A DNA stretch of 64,000 nucleotides from JAGDZR01 sp049115695 (GCA_049115695.1 JAGDZR010000001.1:1-64000); one strand, 5' to 3'. Shown: positions 1 through 7,857, numbered from the stretch's first letter. Made by a program: numbers and translations. Notes: generated by a model from the sequence alone, not told the origin.

Positions 1-72
1 CGCGATGTGGACTGCAAAAGTAGTATAATTGTTTGAAGCACGAAATATCCGTGCTGATATTTTAAATAAAAA

Positions 73-555
73 TCAAATCATATGCGTCACATTGTCCAGT
101 GACCCTGCATACTTTTCTACACTTACGCCAAATTGCTTCAAAAAGTCGACTCCTTCGTCCGATCCGATTCCTTTGTACTCAGCATATGAATTGAGGTAAA
201 TCACCTTTTGAACACCCATGGTATAGATTATTCTGGCACAAGCAATGCAAGGCGAAAGCGTAACGTAAAGAGTGGCCCCTTCAACCGACGCTTTGTTCTT
301 CACGGCATAGAGAAGGGCGTTTTGTTCTGCATGAATGGCCAATGAGCAGCTGCCTTTTGAGTCTCGGGGGCAACCTTCTTCCGGCCATTTGTCATCACAA
401 TTGTGGGTGCCAGCAGGTGGTCCATTGTAGCCAATGGAGATGATCCTGGTGTCTTTGGTTAATACAGCTCCGACATGTCTTTTGATACAATGACTTCTGC
501 TTGCAAGATTGACTGCAAGTTCCATGAAGATGTCGTCGAATGCCGGTTTGCTCAT
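73..555 (-). CDS. dCMP deaminase family protein
   Basis: This is a zinc-dependent deoxycytidylate deaminase (ComEB/dCMP deaminase type), which converts dCMP to dUMP for dTTP synthesis in the cytosol. The 160 residues form one cytidine deaminase fold. The zinc and proton-shuttle motif His-Ala-Glu lies at residues 75-77, and the second zinc motif Pro-Cys-x-x-Cys at 102-106. The stretch between residues 53 and 70 adds extra Cys residues, as is common in dCMP deaminases. The length is normal and the ATG start fits the family N-terminus. The gene is monocistronic, with about 215 bp of non-coding DNA between it and the bacilliredoxin gene upstream. The family assignment is firm; strict dCMP specificity is inferred. 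Confidence 0.93.
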   Translation of the reverse strand: MSKPAFDDIFMELAVNLASRSHCIKRHVGAVLTKDTRIISIGYNGPPAGTHNCDDKWPEEGCPRDSKGSCSLAIHAEQNALLYAVKNKASVEGATLYVTLSPCIACARIIYTMGVQKVIYLNSYAEYKGIGSDEGVDFLKQFGVSVEKYAGSLDNVTHMI

Positions 556-650
556 TCAGCGAAGCTAGAAAATATTCCTCAATATTTAAATCAAAGGAAT
601 ATTACAATCAGCACGGCGATGGCCATTCCAAGAATGGAGAGTATGGTCTG

Positions 651-683
651 ATATTTCTGATTAATACTGATCATCAGAAATAT
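651..683. repeat. Perfect 10-bp inverted repeat in the intergenic region
   Basis: The arms ATATTTCTGA (651-660) and TCAGAAATAT (674-683) are perfect reverse complements separated by 13 bases. There is no T-tract, so this is not a classical terminator. It sits upstream of the dCMP deaminase gene and downstream of the bacilliredoxin terminator. It could be an operator or a 5' UTR hairpin; the function is unknown. Confidence 0.4.
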
Positions 684-722
684 TACAGCTTGAGGCTTGC
701 ATACCCTTATTTACCAGACAAA

Positions 723-747
723 AAAAAGAGGCTCAAGGCCTCTTTTT
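723..747 (-). terminator. Rho-independent terminator after the suf/bacilliredoxin operon
   Basis: A 10-bp perfect stem (AAAAAGAGGC / GCCTCTTTTT) with a 5-base loop lies 24 bp beyond the stop codon of the bacilliredoxin gene. The A/T runs at both ends mean it could work in both directions. It marks the 3' end of the seven-gene suf transcript on the minus strand. Confidence 0.85.
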
Positions 748-770
748 GTATGTCAATATCTTATCTCAAC

Positions 771-1184
771 TTAGCAAAGTTCGGTAAATACTTGCTCTAA
801 ATGCTGCGCAATCATTTGAGCATTTCGACCCTCAATGTGATGTCTTTCAACAAAATGGATCAGTTCCCCATTTTTGAACAAAGCAATAGATGGTGATGAT
901 GGAGGGTAGGGCATATGATGCTCCCTCACCTTTGCAGTTGCTTCCTGATCCTGACCAGCAAAAACTGTTGCCAAGTGGTCCGGTTTTTTATCACTGGTCT
1001 TAAGAGCCGTTACGACTCCAGGTCTGGCTGCACCAGCTGCACATCCGCAGACACTGTTGATGACCACCAGAGAAGTTCCTTCATCTTTGATATGTTGGTC
1101 GACTTCCTCTGCAGATTTCCATTCTTTGAAACCCACATTGGTGAGTTCCTGTCTCATGGGTGTTACTAATTCTTCAGGATACAT
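771..1184 (-). CDS. BrxA/BrxB family bacilliredoxin
   Basis: This is a thioredoxin-fold protein of the bacilliredoxin (YphP/YqiW, former DUF1094) family, which removes bacillithiol from S-bacillithiolated proteins in the cytosol. The hallmark Cys-Gly-Cys active site is at residues 46-48, followed by the Ala/Gly-rich segment and Arg-Pro-Gly typical of the family. The 137-residue length is normal. It is the last gene of the suf operon, 21 bp after the DUF59 gene and just before a strong terminator. The placement suggests a link between low-molecular-weight thiol redox control and Fe-S assembly. The family is certain; that this organism uses bacillithiol is inferred from known Bacteroidota biology. 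Confidence 0.92.
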   Translation of the reverse strand: MYPEELVTPMRQELTNVGFKEWKSAEEVDQHIKDEGTSLVVINSVCGCAAGAARPGVVTALKTSDKKPDHLATVFAGQDQEATAKVREHHMPYPPSSPSIALFKNGELIHFVERHHIEGRNAQMIAQHLEQVFTELC

Positions 1185-1205
1185 ATTTATTAGGTTTTTT
1201 TAGTA

Positions 1206-1532
1206 CTACATAAATCCCAACTCAAGCCTAGCTGCTTCAGACATCATGTCTGTGGCATAAGGGGGATCAAAAGTTAATTCTATGTTTACATCATTGATTT
1301 CTTCGATCTCTTTGATCCTCATTTCAATTTCACCTGGTATTTCTTCTGCACTAGGGCAAGACGGTGAAGTGAGGGTCATCAGCACATGGACATTATTAAT
1401 TGGGAATACGTTGATCTCATAAATCAGTCCCAACTCATAGACATCCACGGGGATTTCTGGATCATAGACCAGTTTGATCGCCTCTACGACTTTTTCCTTT
1501 AATTCAAGTGTATCTGCTTTGGTCCCATCCAT
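1206..1532 (-). CDS. DUF59/MIP18-family SUF-associated protein (SufT/PaaD-like)
   Basis: This 108-residue protein belongs to the DUF59 (MIP18/SufT/PaaD) family, small factors that help Fe-S cluster assembly or delivery. Family features are the N-terminal helix followed by the Asp-Pro-Glu-Ile-Pro segment (residues about 24-28), the Glu-Leu-Gly-Leu-Ile-Tyr strand, and Thr-Ser-Pro-Ser-Cys-Pro around residue 59, where the conserved Cys lies. It begins 2 bp after sufE and precedes the bacilliredoxin gene, so it is translated from the suf transcript. Its exact step in cluster maturation cannot be read from sequence. Confidence 0.92.
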   Translation of the reverse strand: MDGTKADTLELKEKVVEAIKLVYDPEIPVDVYELGLIYEINVFPINNVHVLMTLTSPSCPSAEEIPGEIEMRIKEIEEINDVNIELTFDPPYATDMMSEAARLELGFM

Positions 1533-1534
1533 GA

Positions 1535-1963
1535 TTAGGCTGTCGTTTTAGTCTTAAGTGCCAATGCGTACAATTTTATTTGTTTGATCATTGCTGAAAA
1601 CCCGTTACTTCTTTGTGTGCCAATAAACCTCCCCATGCCAATTTTGGAAGGGAAATGGATATCGGATGCTAATATGTTGTCAGGTTTTTCATTTTCAAAT
1701 ACTCTAACCAGCAGTCTCACCAAACCCTTGGTAATGGCCGTATTAGAGTCAGCATCAAAACGTACCAGATTGTCAGATAGTTCAGCATTGAGCCAAACTT
1801 TTGATTGACACCCTTTGACAATATAATCGTCATTACGCTTCTCTTCAGGAAAAGAAGGAAGCTGCTCACCAAGTTCCATCAAATAGTTGATGGACATTTC
1901 CATGTCCCCATCCAATAATGAGAATTCCTCAATGATTTCTTCTTGCTTATCCTGTATAGTCAT
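1535..1963 (-). CDS. sufE: Cysteine desulfuration protein SufE
   Basis: SufE accepts persulfide sulfur from the desulfurase SufS and passes it to the SufBCD scaffold. The 142-residue protein shows the family core with the acceptor cysteine at position 52, in the context Val-Lys-Gly-Cys-Gln-Ser. The length is normal. Its start codon overlaps the end of sufS by 4 bp (1960-1963), which indicates translational coupling. It lies in a sufB-C-D-S-E order. Confidence 0.96.
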   Translation of the reverse strand: MTIQDKQEEIIEEFSLLDGDMEMSINYLMELGEQLPSFPEEKRNDDYIVKGCQSKVWLNAELSDNLVRFDADSNTAITKGLVRLLVRVFENEKPDNILASDIHFPSKIGMGRFIGTQRSNGFSAMIKQIKLYALALKTKTTA

Positions 1964-3195
1964 TTTCTAAATTTTTCAACTACTTTTTTTAGTCCATCAA
2001 CAAAAATGTCCATTTCTTCAATTGAATTGTAAACTGCCAAGGATGCCCTAGCTGTTCCTTCTATTTTGAACCGATTCATGACGGGTTGAGTGCAATGATG
2101 ACCTGTCCGTACGGCAATGCCTTTGGCATCTAGAAAGACACCAAGATCGAAAGGATGTATGCCTTCAATATTGAAAGAGATAACACTTGCCTTGTGCTCA
2201 GATGTTCCCACAGGAGACCAACCATCGATTTCACTCAATTTGCCAGTGACATGATCCAATAGCTGTTTTTCGTGTCTTTCGATTTGGGCGTGTCCCAACT
2301 CTTCAACGAACCTGATTGCCTCGTGCGTTGCAATGACATCACCAATATTTGGTGTTCCTGCTTCAAATTTATATGGGATGTTGTTGTATGATGTTTTTTC
2401 AAAAGTTACATCGCTGATCATTTCTCCACCAGCCTGATAAGGGTCCATTGATTCGAGAAGTTCCCTTTTGCCATACAGGAATCCAACTCCAGTTGGTCCG
2501 TACATTTTGTGCGCAGAGCAGGACATGAAATCACAATCCAATTGCTGAACGTCAATTGAAAGATGTGGTGCCGCCTGAGCACCATCAACAAGAACAACTG
2601 CACCGACATCATGGGCTTTTTGAATGACGTGCGCAACGGGGTTTATAGTGCCAAGCGAATTGGATATATACACCATTGAAACGATTTTGGTTTTTGCTGA
2701 CAGTAATTGCTCATACTCATCGACATCCAGATCGCCATTGTCCAATATTGGGGCAACCTTTAATAGTGCTCCAGTTTGTTCACAAACAATTTGCCACGGA
2801 ACAATATTGGAATGATGCTCCATGCCCGAAATGATTATTTCATCTCCAGGTTGTAAGAATTTTCTACCATATGCCTGTGCTACAAGATTAATTCCTTCCG
2901 TGGTTCCCTTCGTAAATATTACCTGTTCATGTGAGGGGGCATTGATGAATGATGCTACCGCTTTGCGTGTGTCTTCATATGCCTCTGTCGCTCGTTCAGC
3001 CAAGGCATGAATTCCTCTGTGAATATTGGCATTGTTGTGCTCGTAATAATTTTTGAGTGCATCGAGCACACGAGCAGGCTTTTGAGTGGTGGCCGCATTG
3101 TCGAGATAGACAAGCTGATTACCATTCACCTCCTGATCAAGAATCGGGAATTGCTTCCTAATCTCACTGATATTTAATTGACTCGTGGCAATCAT
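1960..3195 (-). CDS. sufS: Cysteine desulfurase SufS
   Basis: This PLP-dependent cysteine desulfurase (group II, SufS/CsdA) releases sulfur from L-cysteine as an enzyme-bound persulfide. The PLP lysine is in Ser-Ala-His-Lys-Met-Tyr-Gly (about residue 230). The catalytic Cys sits in Arg-Thr-Gly-His-His-Cys-Thr-Gln-Pro near residue 370. The 411-residue length is full. It overlaps sufD upstream and sufE downstream by 4 bp each. Its partner SufE is encoded next to it, as expected for a SufS that needs an acceptor for full activity. Confidence 0.97.
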   Translation of the reverse strand: MIATSQLNISEIRKQFPILDQEVNGNQLVYLDNAATTQKPARVLDALKNYYEHNNANIHRGIHALAERATEAYEDTRKAVASFINAPSHEQVIFTKGTTEGINLVAQAYGRKFLQPGDEIIISGMEHHSNIVPWQIVCEQTGALLKVAPILDNGDLDVDEYEQLLSAKTKIVSMVYISNSLGTINPVAHVIQKAHDVGAVVLVDGAQAAPHLSIDVQQLDCDFMSCSAHKMYGPTGVGFLYGKRELLESMDPYQAGGEMISDVTFEKTSYNNIPYKFEAGTPNIGDVIATHEAIRFVEELGHAQIERHEKQLLDHVTGKLSEIDGWSPVGTSEHKASVISFNIEGIHPFDLGVFLDAKGIAVRTGHHCTQPVMNRFKIEGTARASLAVYNSIEEMDIFVDGLKKVVEKFRK

Positions 3196-4415
3196 AATAG
3201 TCGTTCAGCAATTACCTGATGCAACTCTTCCTTGATAAAATCGAATGGAACGTTTTCAAAAGTCTCCTCAGCAAAAGCCTGAAGTAGCAATGCCTTTGCG
3301 GAACGTTGATCTATTCCACGGGATCTTAAATAGAAAATAGCTTCTTCATCCATTTGACCAACAGTGCATCCGTGTGAACATTTCACATCGTCAGCCCATA
3401 TTTCCAACTGCGGCTTAGTGTGAATGGTGGCTTGCTCTGACAAACTAATGTTTTTATTACTCTGAAACGCATTAGTCTGCTGCGCTCCAGGGCGCACATA
3501 TATTTTGCCATTAAAGACGGCCGTAGATTTTTCATCTACAATTCCCTTGTACAACTCATTGCTGTAGGAATTTGGGTTTCTATGATCAACTGAAGTATGA
3601 TTGTCAACATGGCTATCACCTGTCAGGAGGTAAAGCCCGTGCATATGGGTTTCACAATTTTCATCATCCTGAGCAACGTTCAAAGTGTTTCTAACCAGCT
3701 TGCCAGAAAAAGTAAAAACATTGGAATAAAACCGACTATCTCTTGCCTGTGAGCCATTGGTTGTTTCAATCCAAAGAACATTGGAAGGGAATTGCTCAAT
3801 TTTAGTGGTGCTATAATTGGCATTTGCACCAACGTTGATTTTATTGATTTTATTGACAAAAACAGGGTGGGATCCAATGACGATTGTTTTTTCACAAATT
3901 TCAAGCTTCGCACCTTGTCCCAGACTAATGCTTAACCTGGGGTTGAGGATTTGTGCAGATGATTGAGCATCTACTATGTTGTAGACAAAACAGGGTAGAG
4001 GAGATTCATTCGCTTTGATCTCAATGCTTAATTCATTGATAGCAAGAGAATGACTCAATAAATCGGACCAATCAGAACCTTCTGAGAATTCAATCATTTC
4101 TTTTTCCGAAACGTCTATGATGGAGGAAAGATCCTTTCGGTATTTTCCGTTGATGAAAACAAAATGATTTCCTTCCTCTTCAAATAGATACGCTTCAACA
4201 TTGGTTAAATCCGAAGCATCATTTATAGACCCATCGAAAATAAAGTTTTTTGCAAAAAACCTGTCGATAGGTGTGAACTTGAACTCTTCATCTTTCCGTG
4301 TTGGAAACCCCAATCTGCTGAATTGTTCAAACGCATGTTGATGTGGAGCAGATGAAGGTACTAGTGTCTTAATGACTTCTATTGCCTTATTTTCTTTGGT
4401 TGATTGCATTCTCAA
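3192..4415 (-). CDS. sufD: Fe-S cluster assembly protein SufD
   Basis: SufD forms the SufB-SufC2-SufD scaffold on which Fe-S clusters are built. The 407-residue protein has the right-handed beta-helix core and a C-terminal motif Cys-Ser-His-Gly-Cys-Thr-Val-Gly near residue 352 that includes the conserved cluster-site His. It overlaps sufC by 4 bp (4412-4415) and sufS by 4 bp. The N-terminal 60 residues are less conserved, as is normal for SufD. No defects are visible. Confidence 0.96.
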   Translation of the reverse strand: MRMQSTKENKAIEVIKTLVPSSAPHQHAFEQFSRLGFPTRKDEEFKFTPIDRFFAKNFIFDGSINDASDLTNVEAYLFEEEGNHFVFINGKYRKDLSSIIDVSEKEMIEFSEGSDWSDLLSHSLAINELSIEIKANESPLPCFVYNIVDAQSSAQILNPRLSISLGQGAKLEICEKTIVIGSHPVFVNKINKINVGANANYSTTKIEQFPSNVLWIETTNGSQARDSRFYSNVFTFSGKLVRNTLNVAQDDENCETHMHGLYLLTGDSHVDNHTSVDHRNPNSYSNELYKGIVDEKSTAVFNGKIYVRPGAQQTNAFQSNKNISLSEQATIHTKPQLEIWADDVKCSHGCTVGQMDEEAIFYLRSRGIDQRSAKALLLQAFAEETFENVPFDFIKEELHQVIAERLL

Positions 4416-5167
4416 ACGTTTGCTACTTCTTCCTTAATCCAGTCGTATCCTTTTGCTTCCAACTCAAGTGCTAATGACTTATCACCGGATTTTACAATCC
4501 GTCCCTGATATAGGACATGTACAAAATCAGGGACAATGTAATCCAGAAGTCGCTGATAATGTGTTACCACAATAGTCGCGTTATCCTTTGATTTCAGCGT
4601 ATTTACGCCATTTGCAACAATGCGCAGTGCATCAATATCCAATCCTGAATCTGTTTCATCTAAAAGAGCGAGTTTGGGTTCAAGCATAGCCATTTGAAAT
4701 ATCTCATTTCGTTTTTTTTCACCTCCGGAAAAACCTTCGTTCAATGATCTACTTAACAAAGACTGATCGATATCCACGAGTTTCATTTTTTCCTTCATGA
4801 TTTTCAGAAAAGCAACAGCGTCGAGTGCTTTTTCTCCCCGATATTCTCGAACCTGATTGATGGCGGTCTTAAGGAAATTGGTCGTTGATACCCCTGGGAT
4901 TTCTACTGGATATTGAAAAGCCAGAAAAATTCCTTCTCTTGCTCTTTCTTCAGCATTATACTCCAGAAGATCTTTTCCTTGATAGTCTACGCTACCACTA
5001 GTAACCTCATAGTCTTCTCTTCCCGCTAAAACTGACGCCAAAGTACTTTTCCCTGAACCATTAGGGCCCATGATAGCATGCACCTCTCCAGGATTAACAT
5101 CAAGGTTGATACCTCTTAATATTTCTTTGTCTTCTATTCGAGCGTGTAAATTCTTAATTGATAGCAT
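4412..5167 (-). CDS. sufC: Fe-S cluster assembly ATPase SufC
   Basis: SufC is the ABC-type ATPase of the SUF scaffold and drives conformational change in SufB/SufD. The 251 residues include Walker A Gly-Pro-Asn-Gly-Ser-Gly-Lys-Ser (about 34-41), the signature Phe-Ser-Gly-Gly-Glu-Lys-Lys-Arg near 148, Walker B with Leu-Leu-Asp-Glu-Thr-Asp-Ser-Gly-Leu-Asp near 168, and the switch His in Thr-His-Tyr. The Asp-Glu-Thr-Asp-Ser-Gly Walker B variant is diagnostic of SufC. It begins 46 bp after sufB and overlaps sufD. Confidence 0.97.
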   Translation of the reverse strand: MLSIKNLHARIEDKEILRGINLDVNPGEVHAIMGPNGSGKSTLASVLAGREDYEVTSGSVDYQGKDLLEYNAEERAREGIFLAFQYPVEIPGVSTTNFLKTAINQVREYRGEKALDAVAFLKIMKEKMKLVDIDQSLLSRSLNEGFSGGEKKRNEIFQMAMLEPKLALLDETDSGLDIDALRIVANGVNTLKSKDNATIVVTHYQRLLDYIVPDFVHVLYQGRIVKSGDKSLALELEAKGYDWIKEEVANV

Positions 5168-5213
5168 TATTCTTAGCTAATTAATTCTATAGTATAGTGT
5201 TACTGAGTGTTTG

Positions 5214-6659
5214 TTACCCGACGCTTCCTTCAAGCGTTAGAGCGAGAAGTTTTTGTGCCTCTACAGCAAACTCCATAGGGAGTTTATTCATTACTTCCTT
5301 GGCAAATCCATTGACAATCAAGGCGACTGCAGCTTCCTCATCGATTCCTCTTTGCTGACAGTAAAATATCTGATCTTCACCAATTTTGGAGGTAGTTGCT
5401 TCGTGCTCTACTTGTGCTCCTTTATTTTCAATGTCGATATATGGAAAAGTGTGAGCACCACATTGATCACCCATGAGTAAGGAATCACACTGTGAGTAGT
5501 TTCTTGCATTTTCAGCACGCTTCATCACCTGAACCTGACCTCTGTAAGAGTTTTGTGATTTCCCTGCTGAGATACCCTTGGAAACAATTCGAGACCTGGT
5601 ATTCTTGCCGATGTGAATCATCTTGGTTCCAGTGTCGGCCTGTTGGTAATTGTTAGTCACCGCAACGGAGTAAAATTCACCGACACTACCATTGCCTTTT
5701 AGGATACAAGATGGGTACTTCCATGTCACGGCAGAACCGGTTTCAACTTGAGTCCAGGAGAGTTTGGCAAAATCACCGGCACAGATTCCACGCTTGGTTA
5801 CAAAATTGTAGATGCCTCCTTTGCCGTTCTTATCACCGGGATACCAATTCTGAACGGTTGAGTATTTTACTTCTGCATTTTGAGCAACATATATTTCAAC
5901 AACTGCCGCATGCAATTGGTTTTCGTCACGCATAGGAGCTGTACATCCTTCCAGGTAGCTTACATATGAATCATCTTCTGCTACAATAAGTGTTCTTTCA
6001 AACTGACCTGTATTGGCAGCATTGATTCTGAAGTAAGTGGATAGCTCCATGGGACATCTCACACCCTTTGGAATATAGCAGAATGAACCATCGGAGAATA
6101 CCGCTGAGTTGAGAGCTGAATAATAATTATCACTTATGGGTACTACAGAGCCCAGGTATTCCTTAATTAATTCTGGGTGATCCTGTACCGCTTCACTGAA
6201 AGAACAGAAAATGATACCCAGTTCTGATAAGGACTCTTTGAAAGTGGTAGCCACAGAAACCGAGTCAATAACAGCATCAACAGCAACGCCAGTCAATCTT
6301 TTTTGCTCGGTAAGGGAGATACCTAGTCTTTCGAATGTTTTCAACAATTCAGGATCTACTTCATCGAGACTAGAAGGTTTCTTTTCTTGTTTAGGAGCGG
6401 AGTAATATTTGATTTCTTGAAAATCAACCTTCGGGTACTTGACATTGGCCCACTTCGGTTCTTTCATTTCAGTCCATAAACGATAAGCCTTGAGACGCCA
6501 TTCCAATAGCCACTCAGGTTCGTTTTTTTTCGTAGATATGAAACGAACAATATCTTCATTAAGACCAACAGGAGCTTCATCGGCTTCAAAATCCACTGAC
6601 CAGCCATGCTCATACTCTTTGGATGTAAATTCCTCTAGAATTTGATCGTCTTTACTCAT
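5214..6659 (-). CDS. sufB: Fe-S cluster assembly protein SufB
   Basis: SufB is the main scaffold subunit on which the nascent cluster forms with SufC and SufD. The 481-residue length and the Lys-Gly-Val-Arg-Cys-Pro-Met-Glu-Leu-Ser motif are typical, as is the C-terminal motif Gln-Cys-Asp-Ser-Leu-Leu-Met-Gly, whose Cys is the sulfur acceptor. It is the first gene of the operon. The start at 6659 is supported by an unusually good Shine-Dalgarno for this phylum, AAAGGAGT on the minus strand (6668-6675), about 8 bases before the ATG. The upstream gap carries a dyad (see 6734-6750). Confidence 0.97.
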   Translation of the reverse strand: MSKDDQILEEFTSKEYEHGWSVDFEADEAPVGLNEDIVRFISTKKNEPEWLLEWRLKAYRLWTEMKEPKWANVKYPKVDFQEIKYYSAPKQEKKPSSLDEVDPELLKTFERLGISLTEQKRLTGVAVDAVIDSVSVATTFKESLSELGIIFCSFSEAVQDHPELIKEYLGSVVPISDNYYSALNSAVFSDGSFCYIPKGVRCPMELSTYFRINAANTGQFERTLIVAEDDSYVSYLEGCTAPMRDENQLHAAVVEIYVAQNAEVKYSTVQNWYPGDKNGKGGIYNFVTKRGICAGDFAKLSWTQVETGSAVTWKYPSCILKGNGSVGEFYSVAVTNNYQQADTGTKMIHIGKNTRSRIVSKGISAGKSQNSYRGQVQVMKRAENARNYSQCDSLLMGDQCGAHTFPYIDIENKGAQVEHEATTSKIGEDQIFYCQQRGIDEEAAVALIVNGFAKEVMNKLPMEFAVEAQKLLALTLEGSVG

Positions 6660-6733
6660 GATTTCTTACTCCTTTACTTCTTAAGCGCAAAGAAACTACT
6701 TATTTATACTAATTCTAAATAAGAAATCTATAA

Positions 6734-6750
6734 TTGAACAAAAAGTTCAA
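6734..6750. promoter_or_regulatory. Inverted repeat upstream of the suf operon, possible operator
   Basis: TTGAAC-AAAAA-GTTCAA is a perfect 6-bp dyad with a 5-base spacer. It lies about 75 bp upstream of the sufB start and 8 bp after the Lrp gene stop. The orientation of the flanking A/T runs does not give a proper terminator on the minus strand. It may be a regulator site for the suf promoter or a weak attenuator; no known consensus is matched with confidence. Confidence 0.3.
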
Positions 6751-6757
6751 AAAAATA

Positions 6758-7219
6758 CTAAAACGCCAGATGTCTGTTGAGACTTTCCTCAAGAGAAATG
6801 AATGTTTCGGTCCTTTCAATTCCCTCAACTTTTTGAATGTGGTCATGCAAAACGTCCTTCAAGTGTTTTGTGTCACGGCAATGAATCTTAATAAAGATGT
6901 TGTAATTACCCGTGGTATAATGGATCTTGACAATTTCCGGGATGGCCTTGAGTTTACCAACAACTGTATCGTATAGCGAACTCTTTTGTAGATAAATGCC
7001 CATGAAGCATGTTACATCGTAACCAAGTCTGGAGTAATCCATTTTAAGAGTTGTTCCTCGTACAACTCCCATTTCCTCCAATTTCTTCATTCGTACATGT
7101 ACTGTACCGCCTGACACAAAAACTTTTTTAGCTACTTCAGTGTAGGGTATTTTTGCATCTCCCATTAAAATATCGAGTATTTTAAGGTCTATATTGTCAA
7201 TTTCATAATTCTTACTCAT
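6758..7219 (-). CDS. Lrp/AsnC family transcriptional regulator
   Basis: A DNA-binding regulator of the feast/famine (Lrp/AsnC) class. It has an N-terminal winged helix-turn-helix (residues about 5-65, with the family Ile-Pro-Tyr-Thr-Glu-Val-Ala turn and the recognition helix around Gly-Gly-Thr-Val-His-Val-Arg). A C-terminal RAM ligand-binding domain follows (about 70-150, containing Thr-Gly-Asn-Tyr-Asn-Ile). The 153-residue length is normal. It is upstream of and co-oriented with suf, and divergent from the first tRNA-like RNA gene. Targets and effector are unknown; control of either neighbour is a guess from position. Confidence 0.92.
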   Translation of the reverse strand: MSKNYEIDNIDLKILDILMGDAKIPYTEVAKKVFVSGGTVHVRMKKLEEMGVVRGTTLKMDYSRLGYDVTCFMGIYLQKSSLYDTVVGKLKAIPEIVKIHYTTGNYNIFIKIHCRDTKHLKDVLHDHIQKVEGIERTETFISLEESLNRHLAF

Positions 7220-7304
7220 TTCCTGAATGTAATTTGTGAAATACTCAATTTTAAGAGTGCTAAATTAGTCAATATGTAATTCTTTCTCAATTTTATTGTA
7301 ATAT

Positions 7305-7335
7305 TTTTAAGAAAATAAAAGTCTTGTTACTTTTG
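7305..7335 (+). promoter_or_regulatory. Promoter of tRNA-like RNA copy 1
   Basis: The -7 element TACTTTTG (7328-7335) matches the Bacteroidota TAnnTTTG consensus, with a TTTT run (7305-7308) exactly 19 bp upstream at the -33 position. The predicted start is about 5 bases downstream, exactly where similarity to copy 2 begins (7339/7340). Copy 2 has the same arrangement, although the surrounding sequence is unrelated. Confidence 0.6.
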
Positions 7336-7339
7336 TTTC

Positions 7340-7585
7340 ATCAACGAACGGTTGATACACACACTGTAGGGTGATGAAACTGGCAGACATGCCCTCCTGT
7401 CTCGGGGGTGGAGATAAGGGATAAAGCCCGATGCATCACGATAATCTATGCGAATAGATTATCGTGATACTTTGGGGCTAACCGCTCCGTGGAGGTTCGA
7501 CTCCTTCCCCTACAGCCATCATTTTTGGGTTAATGTTGTTTATTTGAATGTGGTCTGAGTAGGGGTGCTCAGGCCATTTTCTTTT
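7340..7585 (+). ncRNA. tRNA-like structured RNA, copy 1 (core 7365-7518)
   Basis: The core 7365-7518 folds as a type II tRNA. The acceptor is TGTAGGG/CCCTACA (7 bp) with discriminator G and encoded CCA (7516-7518). The D arm is ATG/CAT with TGG in its loop. The anticodon arm is CCCTC/GGGGG with loop CTGTCTC. The T arm is GGAGG/CCTTC with loop TTCGACT. The variable region is about 82 bases instead of 10-20: a GGAG/CTCC base, an inner AGCCC/GGGCT helix, and a 15-bp stem (7435-7449/7454-7468) capped by the GNRA loop GCGA. A 5' hairpin ATCAAC/GTTGAT (7340-7356) starts at the predicted transcription start. The loop would read as anticodon GUC with U at 37, abnormal for a decoding tRNA. The D arm resembles tRNA-Leu, but G73 does not. 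The function is unknown. Confidence 0.8.
7551..7583 (+). terminator. Terminator of tRNA-like RNA copy 1
   Basis: TGGTCTGAG (7551-7559) pairs with CTCAGGCCA (7568-7576) around the loop TAGGGGTG, followed by TTTTCTTTTT. The stem differs from copy 2 but remains paired, while the loop is identical, so pairing has been preserved by compensatory changes. Confidence 0.85.
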
Positions 7586-7822
7586 TATAAGCGTTCGTAA
7601 TTAAGTCGCATTCAATTTCACCTCAACCGTTACAATCTCTTACACTTCTAGAATATTTCAAATTTTTTTGAGCATTGATTGCTATTCCTTTTTTGTACGA
7701 AAAGAAGCAAATAAGAAGGTCGTACTATTGAATAAGGGGGCTAAATGCCATTTGCGATTAAATCAACATTATCGATAAAACATTGCGGTTCATTTAATAA
7801 AATAGAAAAAATGATGAAATAA

Positions 7823-7853
7823 TTTTAACATATTGAAACTATTGCTATATTTG
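7823..7853 (+). promoter_or_regulatory. Promoter of tRNA-like RNA copy 2
   Basis: The -7 element TATATTTG (7846-7853) is a full TAnnTTTG match, with TTTT (7823-7826) 19 bp upstream. The predicted start at about 7858 falls on the first base of the conserved 5' hairpin, as in copy 1. Confidence 0.62.
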
Positions 7854-7857
7854 CCTC

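Noticed and set aside
540..800. 86-residue reading frame on the plus strand
   Set aside because: It runs across the dCMP deaminase start, an inverted repeat and the terminator at 723-747; the translation has no protein-like features.
7365..7518. tmRNA or a tRNA with a group I intron
   Set aside because: tmRNA is over 300 bases with a tag reading frame and Ala-type acceptor. The insert here (about 70 bases) is too short for a group I intron and lies in the variable arm as a simple extended hairpin.
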